DNA of 64,000 nt from Diplonema japonicum (taxonomy: Eukaryota; Euglenozoa; Diplonemea; Diplonemida; Diplonemidae), in the NCBI GenBank assembly GCA_964019335.1, contig OZ025663.1, positions 62,001 to 126,000 on the forward strand. The letters are read 5' to 3'. Within the stretch, counting starts at the first letter, position 1. Each line of letters begins with the position of its first letter. Below, piece by piece: positions 52,652 through 63,200 of this stretch. A program made the translations under genes and the position numbers. Below the pieces are notes generated by a model, which did no database searches, had not been told where the DNA came from, and was given only the letters and a program-made list of their open reading frames with translations.

Positions 52652-53737
52652 ATGTCAACGCTATGGGGCGAAGTGGACGATCTCCCCCCACCATGTTCAA
52701 GCGATGCTGGAAAGCCTGAAGAGTTTGAAGGGCTTCCCAAACCTGTTAAAAAGAAAGGCGCGTCCGGTTTGGTACAAAACTTCATGGAGAGCACGGCCTT
52801 GGTCCCAGGGGCGGTGGTGAAGGTCAACAAAACAGGCGAATCGGGAATCGCGCTAGAAGTCTTCAGCACTTACGTAAAACTCACCAACGGCGAGGCCCAT
52901 TCACGACACGGTGTCAAGGTTTTATGCGGGAATTTACTACGCCCCTTCGAACCATCTCAGTTTAAAAAGGACCTCGTCATTGCGGAAGAGGTAATCCGCA
53001 AACTGCGAACGGACGCAGGGCACGTTGTCATCGATAACTTACTTGACAAACGGGATCGAATCGCATGTTCAAAACAAGCATGGGAGCTCACTATGTGTGA
53101 CGAAATGTACACAGCAGGAACGGGAACAGGCACTGCCCACAAACGTGATGGCAGGCTAAGGGGCGACACCATGATGTGGCTTCCAAAAGACGGCTCGCTT
53201 CCCCCTTCAATGCAATACGTAGTGGACAAGGTGAACAGGTTACGACGCGCACTGTCATACTTACTTAAAGTCCCTTTGACAAAACATTCCGTGCAGTTAT
53301 GCAGATACCCTGGTGAGGGTGTTGGGTACGTAAAACACAGAGATGTGAAGCTCAACGCACCGGAAGAAAATAAACGTAGATTAACCTGTGTGTATTACTG
53401 CAACGAGGATTGGGAGGAGAGTCATGGTGGGTGTTTGGAGCTTTACCCTGCTAGCAGGATGTCGCAATATGTGGAGCGCAAGTCTGATGCGCAGGAGGTT
53501 CTCAAAAACAAGCAGGTTAAAAAGCATGCGTTGCCCGTACCTGTGCGGCCTTCCTCAGGGACACTTGCTATATTCCATTCTTCCATGCTGCACTCGGTGT
53601 TGCCCGACTATAAAGCTAGGGTTGCCATGACCATCTGGATGAGCGGGCCTGAATCACTTGGCATGAAGCACAGCAGCAGCGACTGTGATATCGATGCTGC
53701 TTACGCCGGTGATGAGAGCATTTACCCTTCGAGGTGA
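52652..53737 (+). CDS. EGLN-like 2-oxoglutarate/Fe(II) oxygenase
   Basis: A 361-residue protein. The C-terminal double-stranded beta-helix has the full metal and 2-oxoglutarate set: H229-x-D231 (YVKHRDV), distal H314 (MLHSVLPDY) and R323 (KARVAMTIW). LCRYPGEGVGYVKHRD, TCVYYCNEDWEESHGGCLEL and LHSVLPDYKARVAMTIW follow the prolyl-4-hydroxylase pattern of EGLN/PHD oxygen sensors. The N-terminal 110 residues include a small beta-rich segment (ALVPGAVVKVNKTGESG). The likely role is protein prolyl hydroxylation; no substrate can be inferred. The gene is somewhat less GC-rich in codon choice than PPDK or HECT, and is bracketed by two copies of a 0.3-kb repeat. The acceptor ACACAAAAG ends near 52630. 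Confidence 0.9.
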   Translation: MSTLWGEVDDLPPPCSSDAGKPEEFEGLPKPVKKKGASGLVQNFMESTALVPGAVVKVNKTGESGIALEVFSTYVKLTNGEAHSRHGVKVLCGNLLRPFEPSQFKKDLVIAEEVIRKLRTDAGHVVIDNLLDKRDRIACSKQAWELTMCDEMYTAGTGTGTAHKRDGRLRGDTMMWLPKDGSLPPSMQYVVDKVNRLRRALSYLLKVPLTKHSVQLCRYPGEGVGYVKHRDVKLNAPEENKRRLTCVYYCNEDWEESHGGCLELYPASRMSQYVERKSDAQEVLKNKQVKKHALPVPVRPSSGTLAIFHSSMLHSVLPDYKARVAMTIWMSGPESLGMKHSSSDCDIDAAYAGDESIYPSR

Positions 53738-53948
53738 GAATTTTTTTTTTTTAGATTTTTTTTTCTCAATTTATTAGGGGGAGGGGGGGGGGGGGGGGGG
53801 GGGGGGATGCCTCTTTTTTTTCCTTTTCTTTTTGAGAGTTTTTTTTATAAATTATAATTGCCATAATGACAAGAAAAAAAAAAAAAAAAAAGAAGAAGAA
53901 GAAATCGTTTTCCCAGCCTGCTATGTGTAGCATGTGCTATCGTGTGAA

Positions 53949-54253
53949 ATAACTATTTATTTAGTGATAAGATCGCGTGGTGGCAGTGATTTAACAAGTG
54001 GGTATAAGTAACATCAACGAGTTAGACATGCCACCACATGTGAAAATCGGATCTATTTTCACTAAATCCGTTGATTTATTTAACGTCAGTCAGATTTGAA
54101 AGTGTGGGGTATTACAGGTTACAAGTTACAATTTTTACGATATTGATTGTCAAGGCATATCCTGTGTGGTGCGGGCTGTGCGTCCACGGGTGCTGACAGG
54201 ACCTCGGTCTGGACCTGTGGGGCTGCTTCCTGGGTTGCTGAGGTTGCCCCACT
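53949..54253 (+). repeat. Duplicated segment copy B with decayed fold-back
   Basis: This is the direct repeat of 51938-52276. The left fold-back arm lacks about 10 bases and the nested hairpin is missing, while the right arm and the GC-rich block (GGCATATCCTGTGTGGTGCG onward) are nearly unchanged. The copies start about 2.0 kb apart and enclose only the oxygenase gene. Confidence 0.85.
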
Positions 54254-54915
54254 AGCAGCTATCACCGCTGCTGGCTTGCCAAGCCCCCTCTCTCCCCTTC
54301 TGGTGAGAGGCGACCAGATCCTTGAGTGACGTAAAAAGTGAGATTCCCAGATTGAACCGGGGTTTCCAAAACAAGGGGCCTGTGTGGTTACTACTTAGGT
54401 GATTCCTTTTTCCGTGTTTGCGCCCCCGACCCCTTGCTGTGCAGTGAAAATAGGGCAAGCGTGAATATAAAGTACTTTATATTCACTCATAAAGTAATTT
54501 TCATTCCTGCACCTGAAAACAAGCGTGAAAATAAAGAATTATTATACTCACCCGGGCGTGAAATAAAGTGAAACCTGATTTTTATTCTTCTTGCTTAAAT
54601 TCTTTAAGAGAGCTGCTCAGAATTAAATTTAAAAAAGAAGAAAAAAAAAGGAGAAGAAGAAAGAAAAGAATGAAAAGAAAAAAAAATATATACCCCTGGC
54701 CTCTTTGTTAGTTAACAGTAGCAAGGTGCTCTTTTACAATGGTTGTTCAGTTGGAGAATATACTTTTTTTTTTTTGCTTACGTACGCCAGGCGGTATTAG
54801 CTACAGTTTTTTTTTTTTTTTTTTTTTTTTTTCTCCTCCCCCTCCTCCCCCCCTTTTTTTTTGTTGAAACGCGAAAAAAAAAACCTAAACATAAGCCTTT
54901 TTATGTCATCCATAT

Positions 54916-55108
54916 ACCGGATTTGTATTTATTACGTTATGTAAAAAGTCCCAAACTGGGCAAAAAAATTCGAGAAAAAAAGTACATAATTCTTACAGAG
55001 CACCACTATTAAAGAACATAAAATTTTGGCTGAAAGGCTGAATTACTGGACCATCTCACCCAAGTACATTACCCAATTTATACAGAACAAAATAAATACA
55101 AATCCGGT
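54916..55108. repeat. 18-bp perfect inverted repeat
   Basis: ACCGGATTTGTATTTATT (54916-54933) and AATAAATACAAATCCGGT (55091-55108) are exact reverse complements, 157 bases apart. No coding sequence lies between. They could be ends of a small non-autonomous transposon or the stem of a structured RNA. Confidence 0.7.
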
Positions 55109-55271
55109 AGTGAAACAAATTTAAGAATTTATACAAAAGAAGAAAAAAAGAAATACCAAGAAAGTCTGATATTCTTGCCGTTTGTGGGTATTCACCCTCC
55201 CTTTTGTTTTTTTTCCCCCTTCTTTTTTTTTTAGCAGGGCGCCACCAACACTGGCCTCCTTTATCTCTTAT

Positions 55272-55307
<36 letters not shown>

Positions 55308-55560
55308 AGTTTTACCTTTTTATTATGTGCCGCGAATGAACCGAGTCCGTTTCCCCCCCCCCCCCTTCCCTTCTCGTACGTGAAAAGTTGAAGGTGGAAA
55401 AAAAAAAAGAAGAAAAAATGGATCGGTCTCACCCAACCCTTCCCTTTCCCCTCGCTGCATAGAATGTTTTTTTTTTCTTCTTTTTTTCCCCCCCTCTTTA
55501 TTTATGAAGGAACAAAAAGGAAAAAGCGGCGTTCAAAAAAAAAAAATAAAAAAAATAAAA

Positions 55561-56446
55561 ATGGACCCAGGAGGCATGGTGTGGGGTGTCAGCGAAGAAG
55601 AGGTACAGACAGGACGGAGCGTGAGTGCGGAAGGGTCCAACAACGGAGGTTTCAAGAGCTTCTCCTACGAGAGTGTCAGCTATGAAGAGACACGGGCGAA
55701 CTTTGGAGCATCTTCAACAGATTACACCGAGGCTGGCTGCGTTCCCCAATCCCCGAGAATAGATGACGATGAAGATCTACCCATCCTTACAGAGCTGGGG
55801 ATCCACCCGGAACACATTAAGAGCAAAGCACTTAGCGTTTTAAATCCTTTTAAAATCCAGAACACCGACACCTGCAAAGAGTACATCGAGGATGAAGATT
55901 TAGCAGGTGTTCAATATAAAAAAAAAAAAAAAAAAAAAAGCCTATTAAAATACAGGCCCATTCTGCTTTGCACTATTACTAGGATTTGCTATGATGCTTG
56001 AGGGAAAGATGCATTTTGGACACATATATGGTACGTGGTGAAGGATTTTTTTTTTTTTTTTTTTTTTTAATTTACGCATTACAGCCTACGGGGTGACGGG
56101 CTGTCTGTTGATGTACGGCCTTCTGAATCTGATGAGTGATGTGGGTGTCGGTCTGCAGTTCACGCTCAGCATCCTGGGGTACAATATATTGCCCTTGTGT
56201 TTCTTGGCCTTCATTGCTGCGTTGGGATGGTTGCTGTTATCATCCCCCAGCTTTATTTTGTACACAACTTGCGCTGTCTTCATCACATGGTCCAGCTGGT
56301 GTGCGACTCAGGTATAATAGAAGGGGAAGGAACGCACCACACCACAGATGTTCGTCGTTGGCCTTAGCATGCAAAGGCAGTGGTGGCTTCTCTTCTACCC
56401 TCTTATGCTGTTCTACACAACTTTTGCGCTTATAACAATATTCTAG
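55561..56446 (+). CDS. YIPF5/Yip1-like Golgi membrane protein (4 exons)
   Basis: Exons 55561-55906, 55956-56030, 56085-56311 and 56348-56446 give 248 residues (human YIPF5 257). The family signature is LPILTELGIHPEHIKSKALS and then DLAGPFCFALLLGF across the first splice, followed by GCLLMYGLLNLMS. Five membrane spans fill the C-terminal half and the N-terminus is cytosolic. Yip1 proteins bind Rab GTPases and act in ER-Golgi vesicle formation. Introns of 49, 54 and 36 nt: the first is mostly A, the second mostly T, the third has an AC-repeat end CACCACACCACAG. All splice in frame and each is required, since every exon ends in a shift or stop if retained. Confidence 0.93.
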
Positions 56447-57247
56447 AAAATGGAAGAGAGATAGAGAAGAAAAGAAGGGGTAAGAAAAGAGAAAAAAAAA
56501 AAAAAAAAGCAAAATATCTTGTGGTCAAAATATTTAAAAAAAAAGAAAAAAAAGAGAGGGGAGGGGGGAGCCTTGAACCTTTCTTCTTTTTTTTTTCCCT
56601 GGAAAAAAAAGTATTTTTAGAGACTAATAAGAATTTTTTTTTTGGTTCGTTCACTTTTTTTTTTTTTTGAAACCTTTTCCGTCTTTTGACGTCGGTTCAT
56701 AGAGACAAGAGACATAGAGATATCGAATTCCCGAGAGACTTCTTTTCACGTTGGGTTTCAGAGACAACATACGTTCCCGTTGGTCCAAAGCGACGAAAAA
56801 AACCTTTTCGTCGGTCATTTGCCCGTATCCCAGATCTCTTATTTATTTTAGTTGAGACCACAATCCACACTGACCGTCCTCAAAGCAGTGTGCTCAAAAC
56901 ACCTAAGCGAGAACCTTAAGTCTGCAATAGGTACAAAGGCCTTGAACGGGGTCTCTACCCTCTCCAAAGCACATCGTCTCTCTGTTTTAAAGCCTATATG
57001 AACGAGTGAACAAAAAACGATTTTTTTTTAATCTCTAAAAATACTCTCCATTTTTTTTTTTTCCCTTTCTTCTCCTTTCTTCCCCCCTCTTCTTCAAGAA
57101 AAAGTTAAAGAAAAAAACGAGGCAGGGGGGGGGGAAAGGACGGTAGAGTAGCCTATCTGAGTCCATTACTTTGTTTTTTTTTTTTTTTTTTTTTTTATGA
57201 TTTTTCTTCTACTACCTTTGCTAATCTAAAATCACATTGTGTCAGGC
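56447..57247. other. Spacer before the giant coiled-coil gene
   Basis: No convincing gene. An open + strand stretch (56686-56919) encodes 77 residues, basic and without family resemblance; I judge it leader or spacer. T-runs lie at 56638-56667 and 57174-57196. The acceptor CATTGTGTCAG ends at 57245. Confidence 0.55.
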
Positions 57248-60200
57248 ATGCCCAATGGCCGCGGGCTGGGTCTCGGGCTCAGCACTTGTAGTGCAGTCAG
57301 CAGCAAGCAGTTCCAGGAAAGGGATGTGAAGGAAGCAGAGAAATGGGCCTCGCGACAAGATCGCATCAAGGCACTAGTAGCCGGGCAGGTACCGTTGAAT
57401 ATGGTCGAAAGACTAAAGCGAAAGGCCAGGACGGACGGTGCGCACTACGAGGCCATCCTGAAGGGGAACACGGACACTTCAAAAGCACTCTCTGTCGCCA
57501 GAAGCCTCATCTACAAGACCAAAAAGGACCATGCTGAAGAGTCCGAGACGACTGCCCTGGAGAAGGAGACAGACCGCTTCACCAAGCTGCGTGGAAGGAT
57601 AGCCTGCCTGCCCCCCCTCGCCGACACCGAAGACCCTGTCGTGCAAGCACTGTACACCACACTGCAGGGTGCCTCTCCCAAAGGAGTCTCCGTCCAAACA
57701 CTAGCCAAGTCTGCCATGCTTCGCAACACAGTTCGCCACTACGAAGATGAAGACATCAAAAGCCTCCCTTTCCACAAGCGGCAGGAGATGTACATATGCC
57801 TCCAGCAAAACCGCGACCTCGGCGATCCCGGACGTATCCTGGAGTCCAAAGCCAACGTCAGCAACTTGCTCAACTGCCGTGACGAAGGCGAGGAACGCAT
57901 CATAGTCGAGTCTGAACTGCAAGAGTGGGCCGCATCGCTGGAGGTCCCATTCGAAGGGATGGGCCGGAAGCTCAGCGCGTGTTTCGAGGCTGCCAAGAGA
58001 ACCGAAGACGAGAGCTTCAAGCTGCAGACAATGCATCAAGAATTCGAGAGGACCAAAGTGGACATGATGCAGGCTGCTCAGCAGCTCGTGTCCACTGAAA
58101 TAGGCCTCTCACGCGAGATCAAAGTGTTATCCAGCTGCCAGAAGTTCTTCAGCATCCACATGAACCGCAACTCCGTCGGGTGCAACACCGTGTTGTCCAT
58201 CTCTCCCGAAAATGGCAGCGCAAAACCTGACAACGAGGAGACCGACTCGTGGGAGGCAATAGGCGTAGACTCGAAGCAGACACGGTTGCTGAGCGGCCAC
58301 GAGGCAGGGGCCGCTGCGGTGGGGGATACCGACTTACTTAACGAGCTGCTCAACAAGCGGCGCGAGGACCTTGTGCGGGTGATGCAGGAGAAAGATTGTC
58401 TGACTTCCAAGCACCGCCAGGTCAACAATTTCCTCAAAGCTGACGCCCAGCTGGCGCAGTACGAAGCACTGCATGCCAGAACGCAACTCCTGAATATCGT
58501 GTCAGGGTTAGGGTTCACGGAGCTGTGGGAGGCGGATGCTGCCAACATGGATGCACCTACCGTGACAGATACTGAGGCCTTCCTTCAGAAGCTGAAAGAG
58601 ACAGTAGAGGGGGCCAATCGAGAAGAGAGGCACCTCGTAAGACAGCTGCGAGAGGAAGTAAAAGAACTGACCGTGGAAAGGGAAGAACACATCTACGAGA
58701 GCAAGCTATTGGAAATGAAAGTGAAACAGCTAGAGTTCGACAAGTCATCGGAGGCGGCGGAGAACCTGAGCGAGATTGAGACCTTGCGGCAGGTGGTTAA
58801 CGACAGAGACGCCTCGCTGAAAAAGATGGACTACAAAGTGAAGATGCAGACAGACACGCTTTTAGATTCCAAAGAGATCGAGAACCAGCAGGCGGCAGAG
58901 ATAGCAGCTTTGAAGGACGACATGCTGACGCTGAGGGCAGCGCACTCCAACTGCGTCACACTACAACAGCACCAGACAGATCTAGAAAAGATGAAAGAAG
59001 ACAGTAAGAAGGAATCGGTGTCGGATCAGTTGCGACAGAACACGTTGGTGGCACAGATGAAGATCCTGAAGAAGGAGGTGGAGGAGGCACCACTAAGGCT
59101 GCAAGCTATGGAAGAAAATCATGCGAGTGAACTGGAGGCAATGCAGGAGCAGGTGCAGAACATGCAGGCGGTGCTTATGATCACAACCTCGATGTGGGTT
59201 AGGAAGCTTGACGAAGAAAACAAACTCCTTACAGCAGTGAGGGAGGTGCTGCGGGATTCCAACGTGCAGGAGCTGCGTTGCGATCTATGGGGTCTTGTCG
59301 ACAGCAGGCTGTGTACCCTTAAGAGCAACATTCAATCGAGCGAGCAGGATCTTGCAGGGGTCACGAAGGAGGTCCGCACCCTACTAGGCACAACGTGCAA
59401 GCAGATTGAGAAAGAGCTCCAAAAAGGTCTGGGCGTGCATGAGGACGACGATTCGACTGTTATCAAACAGACGGTGGCCACTCTGGAGGCAGACATCATC
59501 GGACTCAAGGCAGAGAAAAACGAGCTCTTGCAAGCACAAACTGAGAGGCAAAATCAACTTCAGGAACTCAGGAACGACAAGGAGTGGGGCAAACGGCTTG
59601 TGATGGAGATTCAGGCCGCCGTAACAAAGGCAGTGCAGACAGGCGAAGCGTTGCCAAATATTACCAACATACACAACTACCCTGGGTGCTGGCGGGCAGA
59701 AATACAGAGTACAAACAACGTGCTGTCAGAGATAAGGGAGCATGTCCTGAGGACGCAAGATGAGGTCGCAGAGGCAGCTGCCTTCACGGAGAAAATACTG
59801 TCGGTGGCTGAGAACATGAACCCTAACAACGAGGGACACCACCCGATAGTTGCGGTGCTGCCTGTCATCAGTTCTTACGGATCTGCCCTGCGGTCCTCTT
59901 GCATGACGTTAGTTAGGGCCTCCCTCGACAGGTTCCGCTCGATGTTGACACCTGAAGACAAGAACATTGTGGACACAGCTCTGAAGCAAGAAAGGGACCT
60001 CACTGCCAAGACGATGCGCTTAACATTCAAGCGGATAGTTAACAGGTGCAGCGAGACTGTGTTGTTGAAACGGTTTAGGTACACTCTTGAGCGATGCAGC
60101 AGCGGTGAAGCGAATGGCGTACGCCAAGCCTATTCACAAACCCTGAACAAGCGGCTGGTACAAGTGTCATGTGACGTGGCTGAGGCCTCGAAGGTGCACG

Positions 60201-63200
60201 CGCAGCGGCTACAGAACTTCAATGAGCTACACAACTTGTTCACAAAGTACGACCTGCGGCAGAAGACGCTCGACACTGCTGTGCTTGACGCGAAGACGAA
60301 GCAAGCAGTGCAGGACGCACGAAGGAGAAGCTCCGCACAGAAAACCATGGACCGCAGAAGAAGTAGCACACAGCCTCAAAACAAACCCGAGCTTGCTCTT
60401 GTGATCGAGTCAGAGCCAGTGCAACTTGTGCGACCACGCTCCTCCAAACCAACTTTGGAAATTCCCAAGGAACCCAAACGCGAACACGCGGATTCAGCTT
60501 TGCCAGACTCGGAAAACAATGAAGAACCCAAAGAGAAAGAGGCCAAGTCTAAAGCATTGGACGGCATCGTCCCCCTCTCGCGCACTCGAGGAGCTTCCTG
60601 TTACATGAATGCACCTTCACCCGCGAACCGCGCTAGAGGCAACACGCAGATGAAACGATTCGATGACCATGCAGCGACAGTCAACAATAGGAAGGAAAAA
60701 GAGATCGGGGAGCTGAAGAGCAAGTTGAAAGAAGCAGCAAGTGAAACAAAGCAGGCACTTGAGTTGAACACAAAACAAGAAAGGAAGATAGAAAAACTGG
60801 AGAGGACTATCAAAGAGCTAGAAGACGACTTCAGGAGGGACAGGGAAAGGGGAAGGCCTCATTTCGCGCACACACACTACGATTCAGAACCACAGCTAAG
60901 GAAGAAAAGCAGGCGGAGGAAGTCTATCACTGGAGAAGCTTTAGAAGAGGACTGGCATGACGTTGCTGAGGTGCAAGAGAGCCTGATGCCTGCATCGGAG
61001 GACGTGGGTGTCCAGGTGATGCTCACAACTGAGACACTCGGCTGCGATGCCCAAGCTTCACAATCTTCCCTGCAGGCGACAGTGTCGGTGCAGCAGTCGC
61101 CCGGCGTTTCCTCCCTTGCATCCCCTGCATCCTTTACCCCTTTGAACCTCTCATCGGCTACTCCGCCACCTCTGTTGAATTTTAGCTTCGCAAACGCCAC
61201 TGAAGGTCCGCACACAGAGCAGGTGGTCATGGGCATGGGGACATCCCTGTTGCACAGTGCGACTCGGTGCTTCGCGGAACAAGAGACGCAATGCCAGCCT
61301 GTTACAACTGATATGGGCACAGTGCCAGGCGTAACTGTGCTTCCCTTTCCCTCACTGTTACCTGCCCCGCTGGAGGTGGTCACAACCGAAACACAAACTA
61401 GTACTTCGGCAGTGCACACCTATATGCAGACAGACACGCCAAGCGTTGTGTCTCGTGCTGGCTCTGCCTTTTTATATCCCATGGCTGACTTTGGGGTTAT
61501 GACAGATGTGGTAGAGCCTGGCGAGCTGCTCGCTCTCGACTCCGACCAGAGCGTTCAAGTCAGTGAACGCAGCTCAGAAGGCGGGGCCTGTTTCGATTGT
61601 CAAGAGAGCCTTGCAAGCTCTGTGTTCTGCACAGAGACAGGAGTGCGGCATAGAAAAGAAAAAGCGAGACCGGAACTACACATCAAGAAGATGGACAGCT
61701 GCGTGCTGGAGGCACACAAAGAAGCAAGCTTCGCCGTCAAGCCACTGGGAGGGTGGCAAGCAGAAAGCAAAGGTAGCGAGGACGGGGACAAGTACCCCAA
61801 ACCCTTGCACCGCTTCAAGAATCCCGAGCGACAGGTAGGGATACATGAAGGCGAGGTTTTGCCCAACTGGCCAGATGCGGCACGCAAGAGCTCAAATGTG
61901 CCCACACAAGTACCAGCTCGTAAAGGAAGTCAAAGCAAGCACAAACTCCACCCTGCCGAGATGCAGAGGCTACAGCACGAGGTCGAGCGCCTCAAAGAGG
62001 AGCTGGAAGACGCAATGCTTCTCATTGAAGCGGCAGAGAGCAGCAACCTGCAGTTAAAGGAACGACTTTATAGACAAAATAAGAACACAGAGCTTGTGCC
62101 TTACGATGGGAGTGTTGTCGGTGCTGTAAGCGTTCCACATCTGTCCATAGCTGTGCAGACAGAGGAGGTAGAGAAACGAAGGAGCGGCAGTGCAAGCAGC
62201 GTGTCATCTGTGCAGCAAGAACAACGCCGTGCTACTATCGACCTGCAAGCGTTGCAGATGCATGACCCTACAAGGTTCCTATTCCAACTAAAGCAGCAGT
62301 CGCGGTATCTTTTTGACAAGATGAAGACGTACCTGGACTCGGTGGTGTCGGATGTCCCTCCAGTGCCGAAGTCCTTGACCCCTGCACCCCTCAGCAGGCC
62401 GTCTTCGTGTGCTCGGACACCGACGTTCTTGAACCTGCCTTCTCCCGAAGACGGAGTGTCATACACGGAAAGGGGTGGTGTGAAGCTGTCTGAGAACTTG
62501 ATGAGAGCTCTGCAGCCGTACGAGAAGGAGTTCCAGGCATCGCGACCCGTGGAGTGCGCCAAAATGGCTGCGCAATGGAAGCAGCAGTGCATTGCTCAGG
62601 CAAAACGGGAGAAGGATGAACGCCGGTCAGTTTGCAGCAGACCCCCGTCGGCCCACCCGTTTTCACGACCAGGGTCGGCGATGCGTGTCTTAGAACCGCT
62701 TGTGCCAAGCGTGGTGCAGCTGCCGCTGCCTGGTGCTGACGAACCTGCCGACATCTTTAAATACGTGATTGACTACTTGCTACAACAGGCAGCCAAGCTG
62801 GCGGAGAACCAGATGACCTTACAAGTGACCAACGGCTTCAATGGTGTGTCGCTGGACAGCTTGCAGCACGTCACAAGCATGCCGTACGAGAAGGTCGAGG
62901 CTCTGTCCGACTTGCATGTTAAGAACCTCACACCAAGGCTGTCGCCAAGGCCGGAGAAGGCCCCTTTGGTGCCACTACCCCTGAAGCGCATCAAAGAAGT
63001 ACCAGTTGTGCGGAAAACATCACCACCATGCTCTCTGGAAGAGATGATTATGGACAATGCTGGGTTCAGACCTTCCAACCTGGAACTGTCGGTGGCGAGA
63101 GGCGTACGGCACCACACAACAGAGAAGGATGACGCGCAGCTAGGACCACTAGAACGGAGGAAACAGGAACAGAGGGTACTCACACACACAGCATCGGCAT

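Larger units (their letters stand above)
53738..55560. other. 1.8-kb repeat-rich spacer
   Basis: No gene. It contains a 24-G run (53783-53806), the second repeat copy, AT-rich GTGAAAATAAAG-type motifs (54440-54580) resembling those right of copy A, an 18-bp perfect inverted repeat (54916-54933 and 55091-55108) and T-runs at 54807-54832 and 55274-55306. Confidence 0.6.

Noticed and set aside
54290-54430. tRNA-like B-box (GGTTCAATC) on the minus strand
   Set aside because: T-stem and acceptor stem do not pair; the segment simply follows the GC-rich block of repeat copy B.
56686-56919. 77-codon open frame before the giant coiled-coil gene
   Set aside because: Basic composition, no acceptor-ATG arrangement and no family; kept as spacer.
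58503-58514. Telomere-like TTAGGG within the giant coiled-coil gene
   Set aside because: A single unit inside a well-supported coding region.
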